Origin: Pseudomonas sp. R84
GTDB taxonomy: Bacteria; Pseudomonadota; Gammaproteobacteria; Pseudomonadales; Pseudomonadaceae
NCBI RefSeq assembly: GCF_009834515.1
Contig: NZ_CP019426.1
Location: 4,825,501-4,889,500 of the forward strand
Direction of reading: 5' to 3'
DNA length: 64,000 nucleotides
Shown here: in pieces, positions 57,511 through 64,000 of the stretch
Layout of the letters: every line of letters starts with the position of its first letter
Numbering within the stretch: position 1 is the stretch's first letter
Notes under the pieces: generated by a model
Databases searched by the model: none
What the model saw: the letters and a program-made list of their open reading frames with translations, nothing else
Told to the model about the DNA's origin: nothing
Position numbers and translations under genes: made by a program

Positions 57511-57532
57511 AAAAAACTACCACAAACCGCGT

Positions 57533-58876
57533 TCAGGTCATCTGAATAATGGTCTGCATAATCGTGCTCTGAGTGGAGATGGTCTTGGCGTTCGCCTGAT
57601 AGTTGCTCTGGCCCTTGATCAGGTCTACCAGTTCGTTAGTCAGGTTAACGTTGGACTCTTCCAGAGAGTTCGAAGCAATCGAACCCAAAGTACCGGTTTC
57701 CGGTGCGTCGTAGCCCGGGATACCCGAAGCAAAAGTCTCTTTCCAGCTGGTGCCACCGATAGCCTGCAGGCCTTGTTCGTTGGTGAAGCTGGCGAGCGCA
57801 ACCTGGCCGATGGCCTTGCTCTGGTTGTTGCTGAAGTTGGCAAACAAAGTACCGGTGCCGTCGATGGTCAGGTTGGTGATCTGGCCAGTGGCGTAACCGT
57901 CCTGAGTCGGAATCGAACGCGCGGTGTCAGCGTTGTACTGAGTGGTCTTGGCCATCGAAATGGTAATACCGGCCGGGTTGGCAGCCGCACCGTTAGGCGT
58001 AAAGGTACCGTTGGTCACAGTGCCCGGCTTCCAGGTCGTCAGCTTCAAGTCGCTGCTGATGATCGGGTTCGGCGCCGGAGCTGGTAATGTGCTAGGCGTG
58101 CTGACCTGCAACAGGTTGCCAGAACTGTCGAAGGTGAGTGTCGAAGCAACCGGAGGCGTAAGCGGATCGTTTGGATTGCTACCGGTCGCATCCGGGTTTC
58201 GGCCATCAACCAGAGTGTAGACCTTCCAGGTGTTTTCGCCGGTCTTCACCATATACTGATCCATGACGTGAGAGTTGCCCTGCGTGTCATAGATCGGCGT
58301 GCTGAACGACTTGGTGTAAGTCTCGAGTTTGGTCGGATCAAACTTGCCGGCCGCCACTGTGTCGTTGATCACCGGCGCAGTCGAGTTCAAGTTGATGCTC
58401 GAAGTCACCAACGAAGTCGATTTCGGCGCCAGGTTCGAGGTATCGATCTTCAGGTCGGTCAATACACCGTTGATGATCTTGCCGTTGGCGTCCACACCGT
58501 AACCCTGCAGGCGCGAGGTGTAGTCGGTGTTGGTGATGTAACCGGCGTTGTCGACCTTGAACGTACCGGCACGGGTGTAGGACACCGAGCCATTGTTGCT
58601 CATGGTGAAGAAGCCCGAACCGTTGATGCCCATGTCCAGCACGTTACCGGTGTTGTTGATGTCACCCTGGGTGAACTGCTGGGAAACGTTGGCCAGGCGC
58701 ACGCCGTTGCCGATCACTTTGCTGCCGCTGCCCAGGCGAGTGGCCGAGTAGACGTCTTCGAATTCTGCACGGGACGATTTGAAACCGGCGGTCGCGACGT
58801 TGGCGATGTTGTTGCCGGTCACGTCCAGTTGTTTGTTGGCTGCATAGAGACCGCTAAGGCCGATATTGAAAGACAT
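57533..58876 (-). CDS. flgE: Flagellar hook protein FlgE
   Basis: The 447-residue protein forms the hook joining the rod to the filament. It begins with the rod/hook signature MSFNIGLSGLYAANKQLDVT GNNIANVATAGFKSSRAEF (residues 1-39) and contains the FlgE-type INGSGFFTMSNNGSVSYTRAG. The C-terminal heptad region NLTNELVDLIKGQSNYQANA is needed for assembly. It is the last gene of flgBCDE, 30 bp after flgD. Confidence 0.96.
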   Translation of the reverse strand: MSFNIGLSGLYAANKQLDVTGNNIANVATAGFKSSRAEFEDVYSATRLGSGSKVIGNGVRLANVSQQFTQGDINNTGNVLDMGINGSGFFTMSNNGSVSYTRAGTFKVDNAGYITNTDYTSRLQGYGVDANGKIINGVLTDLKIDTSNLAPKSTSLVTSSINLNSTAPVINDTVAAGKFDPTKLETYTKSFSTPIYDTQGNSHVMDQYMVKTGENTWKVYTLVDGRNPDATGSNPNDPLTPPVASTLTFDSSGNLLQVSTPSTLPAPAPNPIISSDLKLTTWKPGTVTNGTFTPNGAAANPAGITISMAKTTQYNADTARSIPTQDGYATGQITNLTIDGTGTLFANFSNNQSKAIGQVALASFTNEQGLQAIGGTSWKETFASGIPGYDAPETGTLGSIASNSLEESNVNLTNELVDLIKGQSNYQANAKTISTQSTIMQTIIQMT

Positions 58877-58906
58877 ATTCCACTCCTTTGTGCCGGTTAG
58901 TCGGCT

Positions 58907-59632
58907 CTATATACCAATGGTTTGTACTTTGGACAGGGCAACGGTGCCCTTGCCGGACAGGTTGAGCATCAGCTCACCGCCGGTCTGGCTGATCGTCACG
59001 CTGGTGACGGTGGCCGGCAGGTAGGTCGCCATATCGGTCGAGGTGCCATTGATCAATGCGTTGGCCTTAACGGTATAGGTGCCAGTAGCCACCAGATTGC
59101 CGTCCTTGTCCTTGCCGTCCCAAGTAAAGCTTGCGTTGCCTGCAGCGCGGCTGCCCAGATCGATGGTGCGAACCACCGCGCCGCTGCTGTCGGTGATGCT
59201 CACGGTGCCGCCGGCAATCGACGACGGAACGGTGACCGAACCGGTCATGCCTTTGCTTGGATCGTCGAGCTGAACCGAGTTGGTCTGCACGATCACATTG
59301 CGGCCCACCAGCGACGACGCCTGCAAGGCTTGCGAGGAGTTGTAGTTGCCGGCCAGCGAACTGACTGTGCTGTTCAGCGTGGTGATGCCTTCCAGGCTAC
59401 TGAACTGTGCCAACTGGGCAACGAATGCGCTGTTGTCCTGCGGATCGAGCGGGTTCTGGTTTTTCAGCTGGGTGACCAGCAATTGCAGGAACGCGTCCTT
59501 GCCCAGGGCCTGGCCGCCGGTGGCGCTGTTAGTGGCCGAAGCAATGCCACCGGCGGTCGAACTGGTCTTTTTCGACGAGTTCGACAGGATGTCATTCATG
59601 CTCAAGCTGCTGGTGGTATCGGAAACACTCAT
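58907..59632 (-). CDS. flgD: Flagellar hook assembly protein FlgD
   Basis: FlgD caps the growing hook and is lost in the mature flagellum. The 241-residue protein has the N-terminal export segment (LGKDAFLQLLVTQLKNQNPLDPQDNSAFVAQLAQFSSLEG is the conserved region, residues about 44-83). The FlgD Ig-like and Tudor-like domain follows (GNASFTWDGKDKDGNLVATG). It lies 15 bp past flgC. Confidence 0.95.
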   Translation of the reverse strand: MSVSDTTSSLSMNDILSNSSKKTSSTAGGIASATNSATGGQALGKDAFLQLLVTQLKNQNPLDPQDNSAFVAQLAQFSSLEGITTLNSTVSSLAGNYNSSQALQASSLVGRNVIVQTNSVQLDDPSKGMTGSVTVPSSIAGGTVSITDSSGAVVRTIDLGSRAAGNASFTWDGKDKDGNLVATGTYTVKANALINGTSTDMATYLPATVTSVTISQTGGELMLNLSGKGTVALSKVQTIGI

Positions 59633-59647
59633 GGCAGTCGCCCCTTA

Positions 59648-60091
59648 TTACTGACCGAGGGTCAGTACCTTCTGCATCATGGTTTTGGCGGTGTTCATCA
59701 TTTCGGCGTTGGTCTGGAAGGACCGGCTCGCGGAAATCATGTCAGCCATTTCTTCCACCACGTTGACGTTCGGGTAGTAGACGTAGCCTTTGGCATCGGC
59801 CGCCGGATGGTTCGGCTCGTAGCGCGCTTCGAGGTTGCTCTGGTCTTCGACCACGCCGAGCACCTGCACGCCTTGACCGGCGGCGTCCTGGCTCTGGAAC
59901 AGCGAATTGCTGCCGCTGTTCTGGCCGCCCTGGAACATGGTGGCGAATACCGGGTGACGGGCGCGATAGGTCTGGTCGATGCTCGAGGAGACGGTTTCGG
60001 CGTTGGCGATGTTCGACGCCACGGTGTTCAGACGCGTGGTCTGTGCGCTCATGCCGCTGCCGGCAATGTTGAAAACGCTGGACAGGGACAT
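59648..60091 (-). CDS. flgC: Flagellar basal-body rod protein FlgC
   Basis: The 147-residue proximal rod protein begins MSLSSVFNIAGSGMSAQTTR and has LNTVASNIANAETVSS. The C-terminal NVNVVEEMADMISASRSFQTNAEMMNTAKTMM region is the rod-type coiled coil. It starts three bases after the flgB stop. Confidence 0.95.
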   Translation of the reverse strand: MSLSSVFNIAGSGMSAQTTRLNTVASNIANAETVSSSIDQTYRARHPVFATMFQGGQNSGSNSLFQSQDAAGQGVQVLGVVEDQSNLEARYEPNHPAADAKGYVYYPNVNVVEEMADMISASRSFQTNAEMMNTAKTMMQKVLTLGQ

Positions 60092-60094
60092 GAA

Positions 60095-60502
60095 TTACTC
60101 TCCGCGCAGGGCTGACACCAGCCCTTTGAATTTGCTGTTGAGCAGGGTGAAGCTGGCCTGGAAGCCGACGGCGTTTTCCGCGTAGTTCGACTGTTCCAGC
60201 TGGGCGTCCACGGTGTTCTGGTCGATCGAAGGTTGCATCGGCGTGCGATACATCAGCGATTCGTCGCCGTTGCCCAGACCTTCAGCTTCGATGTGACGGC
60301 TGTTGGTCATGTTCAGGGCGATGGTGCCGTTCGCGTTTTTCTGGGTCTGTGCTTCAAGCACTTTGGAGAAATCCAGATCCCGAGCCTTGTAGTTCGGGGT
60401 ATCGGCGTTGGCGATGTTGTTGGCCAGCACTTCGGCACGCTGGGCGCGGAAGCCCAATGCCTTTTCGTGAATGCCGAGCGCTTTATCGAAGCTGATGCTC
60501 AT
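60095..60502 (-). CDS. flgB: Flagellar basal-body rod protein FlgB
   Basis: The 135-residue proximal rod protein begins MSISFDKALGIHEKALGFRA, with EVLANNIANADTPNYKARDLDF. The C-terminal half has the rod heptads (AQLEQSNYAENAVGFQASFTLLNSKFKG). It is the first gene of the flgBCDE operon. A sigma54 promoter lies 43-58 bp upstream. Confidence 0.95.
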   Translation of the reverse strand: MSISFDKALGIHEKALGFRAQRAEVLANNIANADTPNYKARDLDFSKVLEAQTQKNANGTIALNMTNSRHIEAEGLGNGDESLMYRTPMQPSIDQNTVDAQLEQSNYAENAVGFQASFTLLNSKFKGLVSALRGE

Positions 60503-60544
60503 GTCGGGAACCTTCAGGTGACCGGTTTTTCGTAACTGAGCTTT

Positions 60545-60560
60545 AGCAAGCGCCGTGCCA
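60545..60560 (-). promoter_or_regulatory. Sigma54 promoter of flgB
   Basis: On the minus strand TGGCAC-GGCGC-TTGCT matches the -24/-12 consensus. The expected transcript starts near 60534, 32 nt before the flgB ATG. The 15 bases GGCACGGCGCTTGCT are identical to the flgA promoter. Confidence 0.85.
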
Positions 60561-60692
60561 AACTATAAACCCCCCATAAACCGCGGCTTTGCGGGGAGTC
60601 GGCAACGCGGCAATGCCAGAAAAGCGGCAACCGGTTTCCGCCGGATGCCGCTTTTCTGCCGCTTGCCGTCCATCTCATACGCACCACGGCCC

Positions 60693-60786
60693 CCTGTAGG
60701 AGTGAGCCTGCTCGCGATAGCGGTGTGTCACGCACCGATGATGTTGAATGGGCTACCGCTATCGCGAGCAGGCTCACTCCTACAGG
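60693..60786. repeat. REP pair (BIME), type A
   Basis: CCTGTAGGAGTGAGCCTGCT and its inverse form a 94-bp hairpin in the flgB-cheR gap. The rest of this gap (60561-60692) holds no recognised feature. Confidence 0.9.
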
Positions 60787-60820
60787 GGTTTTGTGGTGTC
60801 AGGGAGAAATTCCGCAGGCA

Positions 60821-60860
60821 CAAAAAAACGGCAGGCCTTTGCGGTCCTGCCGTTTTTTGT
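60821..60860. terminator. Rho-independent terminator after cheR
   Basis: The stem AAAACGGCAGG / CCTGCCGTTTT lies 14 bp past the cheR stop and is flanked by A and T runs, so it can act in both directions. Confidence 0.92.
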
Positions 60861-60873
60861 GTTGCCGATGTAA

Positions 60874-61701
60874 TCATTTCGCCTGGTAAATGATCCCCGG
60901 GCTGCACTGCACCATCTGGTAATGGTCCGGCAAACCGTTCAGCGCTTCGGAAGCGCCAAGGAACAGATAACCGCCCGGCTTCAACGTGCTGTGAATGCGC
61001 AACAGGATGTCCTTCTTCACTTCGGCAGAGAAGTAGATCAACACGTTGCGGCAGAACACGATGTCGAACTTGCCCAGCGCGGCGTAGCTGTCGAGCAGGT
61101 TGAACGAGCGAAACTCCACGCGGTTCTTGATCGGCGCCTTGATCACCCAGCGCCCCGGCCCTTTCGGGTCGAAGTAACGCTGCAGACGCTCCGGCGACAA
61201 ACCGCGACCGATCGCCAGGCTGTCGTATTCGCCCGTCTTGCAGTTGTTCAGCATAAGGCCGGAAAGATCAGTGGCAACGATCTGCACACCCATCTTCAAC
61301 TGGCCCAGGTTGCTGCGCTCGAACTCGTCGATCGACATCGACAGCGAGTACGGCTCCTGGCCCGACGAGCAGGCGGCCGACCAGATCCGTAGACGCTGGT
61401 TGGGGCTGGCCTTGATCGCTTCAGGCAGCACCTTGTTCTTCAAGACTTCAAACGGATAGGTATCACGAAACCACAGGGTTTCGTTGGTCGTCATGGCATC
61501 GACCACCTGCTCGCGCAAACCGCTGCGCGGCTGGGTCTGGATGCGCTGAACCAGCTCACCCAGGGACTTGATGCCTTGCTGCTCCATCAGTTTGTTGAGA
61601 CGGCTCGAGACCAGGTACTGCTTGTTTTCACCGAGCAAAATGCCACAGGCTTTTTCCAGGAAGACCCGGAACTGTTCGAAATCCAAATTACCCGTAGACA
61701 A
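60874..61701 (-). CDS. cheR: Chemotaxis protein methyltransferase CheR
   Basis: CheR methylates glutamates of chemoreceptors with SAM. The 275-residue protein begins MSTGNLDFEQFRVFLEKACG. It has the SAM motif RIWSAACSSGQEPYSLSM near residue 104, IVATDLSGLML and FDIVFCRNVLIYFSAEVKKD. No pentapeptide-tether domain is visible. It lies 46 bp after cheV on the same strand. Confidence 0.95.
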   Translation of the reverse strand: MSTGNLDFEQFRVFLEKACGILLGENKQYLVSSRLNKLMEQQGIKSLGELVQRIQTQPRSGLREQVVDAMTTNETLWFRDTYPFEVLKNKVLPEAIKASPNQRLRIWSAACSSGQEPYSLSMSIDEFERSNLGQLKMGVQIVATDLSGLMLNNCKTGEYDSLAIGRGLSPERLQRYFDPKGPGRWVIKAPIKNRVEFRSFNLLDSYAALGKFDIVFCRNVLIYFSAEVKKDILLRIHSTLKPGGYLFLGASEALNGLPDHYQMVQCSPGIIYQAK

Positions 61702-61747
61702 TGATGCCGCCTCTTAAATCGTGTTGACCGCCAGGAGCAAAGCGCTC

Positions 61748-62680
61748 CTAGCTGATATCTGCTGCTTTGATCCGGTCGACTACCCGGGATGCCAGGTCAT
61801 CAGGACGGAATTTGGCCAGGAAGTCATCAGCACCGACTTTCTTGACCATCGCCTGATTGAATACCCCCGACAACGAAGTATGCAGGATGATATGAAGCTT
61901 TTGCATGCGTGCGTCGCCGCGGATTTCCGCCGTCAGGGTGTACCCGTCCATCTCCGGCATCTCGATGTCGGAAATCATCATCAGGAACTCTTCTTCCGGC
62001 TTCTTGCCCTCATCGACCAGCTTGCGCAGGTAATCCAGTGCTTGCTTGCCGTCGTTCAGCGCCACCACTTCGACACCGATCGTTTGCAGACAACGCGTGA
62101 CCTGCTTGCGCGCCACCGATGAGTCATCGACCGTCAAGACACGCAACGACAGTGCCTTGGTCTGGGTCTCGACATCGACCACGCCCACCGAAATCGCTTC
62201 CGGTGTCGGCGCAACTTCCGCCAGCACTTTCTCGACGTCGATGATTTCGACTAACTGATTGTCCACCCGAGTCACAGCGGTCAGGTAATGATCGCGGCCC
62301 GTGCCCTTGGGTGGTGGATGAATCTCTTCCCAGTTCATGTTGACGATGCGCTCCACCGAGCGGACCAGGAAACCCTGGGTCTTGGTGTTGTACTCCGTGA
62401 TGATCACGAACGGGTTGTTCTTGTCTTTCAACGCTCCGGAACCGGTGGCCATTGCCAGATCAAGGATCGGAATGGTCGCCCCCCGGATATTTGCCACCCC
62501 GCACACGACAGGACTGGACTTGGGCATCAACGTCAGCGACGGGCACTGCAACACTTCCCGCACCTTGAACACGTTGATTCCATAAAGCTGCTGACCGTCA
62601 AGACGGAACAACAACAGCTCCAGGCGATTCTGCCCTACCAGTTGCGTGCGCTGGTTCACCGAATCCATTACACCAGCCAT
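61748..62680 (-). CDS. cheV: Chemotaxis coupling protein CheV
   Basis: The 310-residue protein joins an N-terminal CheW domain (LELLLFRLDGQQLYGINVFK; VVCGVANIRGATIPILDLA) to a C-terminal receiver. The receiver has LRVLTVDDSSVARKQVTRCL and Asp in MMISDIEMPEMDG, with Lys in GADDFLAKFRPDDL. CheV couples receptors to CheA and may act as a phosphate sink. It pairs with cheR and is divergent from flgA, as in other pseudomonads. Confidence 0.95.
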   Translation of the reverse strand: MAGVMDSVNQRTQLVGQNRLELLLFRLDGQQLYGINVFKVREVLQCPSLTLMPKSSPVVCGVANIRGATIPILDLAMATGSGALKDKNNPFVIITEYNTKTQGFLVRSVERIVNMNWEEIHPPPKGTGRDHYLTAVTRVDNQLVEIIDVEKVLAEVAPTPEAISVGVVDVETQTKALSLRVLTVDDSSVARKQVTRCLQTIGVEVVALNDGKQALDYLRKLVDEGKKPEEEFLMMISDIEMPEMDGYTLTAEIRGDARMQKLHIILHTSLSGVFNQAMVKKVGADDFLAKFRPDDLASRVVDRIKAADIS

Positions 62681-62734
62681 GCCCAGACTCCTACACCAAC
62701 GCCAAGTGTTGTTGCGACGCACATTCATTGCTAA

Positions 62735-62750
62735 ACGGCACGGCGCTTGC
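62735..62750 (+). promoter_or_regulatory. Sigma54 promoter of flgA
   Basis: CGGCAC-GGCGC-TTGCT keeps the essential GG and GC at -24/-12 with correct spacing. The expected start near 62762 lies almost at the flgA ATG. Confidence 0.7.
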
Positions 62751-62763
62751 TTTTTTAACTCGT

Positions 62764-63525
62764 ATGAACGCTCAAACGACATTTTTCCGACACCTGACCT
62801 CCCGCGCTCGCAAAAGCCTTTGCGCGATGTCAGCCGTCTGCTGCTTTTTCGCTGGCAACCCTGCCATTGCTGATGCGGTTACCTTGCCTGACATGCTTAT
62901 CGGCGTCACTCAGGGCTTTCTTGAGTTCACCGTAGAAGACTATCTGGCTACCAGTCAAACGGAAGGCCGCTACGAAATCGAAGTTAACCAGCTCGACCCC
63001 CGTATGCGCATGCCTATGTGCGACAAGGAATTGACAGCGACTTTGGAGAGCCCGGCACGTCCGTTGGGCCGGGTTACCGTGAAGGTGCGCTGTGAAGGCG
63101 CCTCGCCCTGGACCGTGTTCGTGCCCGCTCAAGTCCGCCTGTTTCGCGAGATTGTGACCACCACCCGACCGCTGAAACGTGCAGGGATTATCGAACCGCA
63201 GGACGTGACCCTGCGTGAGCGCGACGTGAGTACGATCAACCAAGGCTTTCTGACCTCGGTAGACGAAGCGATCGGGCAGAAATTAACCCGACCAACGGTA
63301 GCCGATCAGGTCATTACCCTGGTTCATCTGGAACAGGCCGAAGTCATTCGCAAGGGCGATCAAGTGGTCATCACTGCGCGCAGCGGCACGCTCGCCGTGC
63401 GCATGCCAGGTGAAGCGCTGGCCAATGGCGGTTTGAAAGAACAGATACGCGTGAAAAACCTCAACTCGCAACGGGTCATCAAGGCGCAAGTCACCGCGCC
63501 CGGCCAAGTGGAAGTCGCGATGTAG
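62764..63525 (+). CDS. flgA: Flagellar P-ring assembly chaperone FlgA
   Basis: FlgA is a periplasmic chaperone for the P-ring protein FlgI. The 253-residue protein has a long N-terminus before a signal segment (AVCCFFAGNPAIA, cleaved after about residue 38). The FlgA/SAF domain follows: ITLPDMLIG-like start, YEIEVNQLDPRMRMPMCDKE, and C-terminal RSGTLAVRMPGEALANGG and VTAPGQVEVAM. The ATG at 62764 is nearly at the predicted transcript start; the ATG at 62827 would leave a normal leader and a better signal peptide. Confidence 0.9.
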   Translation: MNAQTTFFRHLTSRARKSLCAMSAVCCFFAGNPAIADAVTLPDMLIGVTQGFLEFTVEDYLATSQTEGRYEIEVNQLDPRMRMPMCDKELTATLESPARPLGRVTVKVRCEGASPWTVFVPAQVRLFREIVTTTRPLKRAGIIEPQDVTLRERDVSTINQGFLTSVDEAIGQKLTRPTVADQVITLVHLEQAEVIRKGDQVVITARSGTLAVRMPGEALANGGLKEQIRVKNLNSQRVIKAQVTAPGQVEVAM

Positions 63526-63611
63526 AAAACTGGCGCTGCCCCCGGCTGTTCCCTAAACTGTGCCGCAGCAGGACACGCGCCGGCGCATGCAAGGCTCATT
63601 GTAAATGTGCC

Positions 63612-63638
63612 TAAAGTTTTCCAGGGGATGGCCGAAAA
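63612..63638 (+). promoter_or_regulatory. Sigma28 (FliA) promoter of flgM
   Basis: TAAAGTTT at 63612-63619, 11 bp, then GCCGAAAA at 63631-63638 match the sigma28 consensus at 15 of 16 positions. It lies 36 bp before the flgM ATG. Confidence 0.85.
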
Positions 63639-63673
63639 CATGGCAAGCGTCCAAATTCCCAGAGGTTTTTATC

Positions 63674-64000
63674 ATGGTCATCGATTTCAGCCGTTTGAAC
63701 AGCTCCTCGTCACTTACGGGCAGTACACGTACCAGCAACGCCAAGGAAACCGCCGAAACCGGCACCTCCGCGCCGCTGAATACCCAGGCCGAACCGGCCA
63801 GTACCGCAAAAAGCGGGGAATCGGTACACCTCAGCAATGAGGCTCAACAGTTGCAGAAGGTCACTGACAAGCTGCGCGATCAGCCTGCTGTCGACAAAGC
63901 CCGTGTGGCCGAGTTGAAAGCCGCGATTGCCGATGGCAGCTATAAAGTCGACAGCAACCGTGTAGCCAGCAAACTGCTCAACTTCGAAGCCCAGCGCTAG
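63674..64000 (+). CDS. flgM: Anti-sigma28 factor FlgM
   Basis: FlgM holds sigma28 (FliA) inactive until it is exported through the finished hook-basal body. The 108-residue protein begins [20 protein letters not shown]. The low-complexity N-terminus is followed by the FliA-binding half ([40 protein letters not shown]). A CAGAGG ribosome site precedes the ATG. The stop coincides with the window end; flgN would be expected next. Confidence 0.95.
   Translation: MVIDFSRLNSSSSLTGSTRTSNAKETAETGTSAPLNTQAEPASTAKSGESVHLSNEAQQLQKVTDKLRDQPAVDKARVAELKAAIADGSYKVDSNRVASKLLNFEAQR

Overview
The window reads as a chromosome segment of a Pseudomonas of the P. fluorescens group. The evidence is gene content and local order: cysM-rlmD-relA-mazG beside gacS and ldhA; fabA-fabB beside a hybrid sensor kinase; oprH-phoP-phoQ near dctA and a phosphopantetheinyl transferase; a flgBCDE/cheVR/flgA/flgM flagellar block. 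Codon use is strongly GC-rich throughout, and intergenic gaps carry the REP palindromes typical of this group. Species cannot be fixed from the sequence alone. I see no rRNA, tRNA, CRISPR array, prophage or insertion sequence.

Layout. 1-6 kb: the N-terminus of a GntR regulator, an SDR dehydrogenase, a zinc-independent MDR reductase, pyrF, a two-component pair and an EF-hand protein. 6-14.8 kb: a repeat-rich gap, an AI-2E-type permease, a DUF4892 protein, two coupled alpha/beta hydrolases, a hotdog thioesterase, an acyl-CoA synthetase behind a perfect TetR-like operator, sixA, a DUF4389 protein and gpsA. 14.9-21.9 kb: a compact operon of TonB-dependent receptor, periplasmic binding protein and hybrid histidine kinase, followed by fabAB. 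22-28.7 kb: a small conserved protein, DUF2058, mazG, relA, rlmD, cysM. 28.9-35.1 kb: a second two-component pair, then gacS (917 residues, with the phosphorelay residues His294, Asp717 and His863) and ldhA. 35-43 kb: zinc-ribbon and lipoprotein genes, a TlpA-like thioredoxin, arsC-like, wrbA, DUF2069, a DNA glycosylase, ttcA, a Yip1-family protein, a SprT-like protease and a CoA-transferase. 43-54 kb: dctA with a sigma54 promoter, an AraC regulator, phoQ-phoP-oprH, a dienelactone hydrolase, a PPTase and a third two-component pair. 54-64 kb: nrdA with a long regulated leader, then flgEDCB, cheR, cheV, flgA and flgM.

How the parts work together. The window is rich in signalling: two hybrid kinases (GacS and the kinase beside fabA) with similar periplasmic sensor regions, plus four classical two-component pairs including PhoPQ. 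Several control sites are visible: sigma54 promoters for flgA, flgB and dctA, a near-consensus sigma28 promoter for flgM, a four-hexamer PhoP-type array before oprH, NrdR-like boxes and a DnaA box before nrdA, and a perfect 20-bp operator before the acyl-CoA synthetase.

Repeats. Ten REP units or pairs of the 'GGGAGCGAGCCTGCTCGCGA' type, three of a second type ('GGAGCTGCCGAAGGCTGCGA') and five copies of a 150-210 bp composite element with GC-rich hairpins at its ends sit between genes. One REP arm runs into the end of a kinase gene and supplies its last residues. The best candidates for something not yet described are the receptor/binding-protein/hybrid-kinase operon at 14.9-19.9 kb and the 31-bp perfect palindrome with related motifs at 28.8-28.9 kb.
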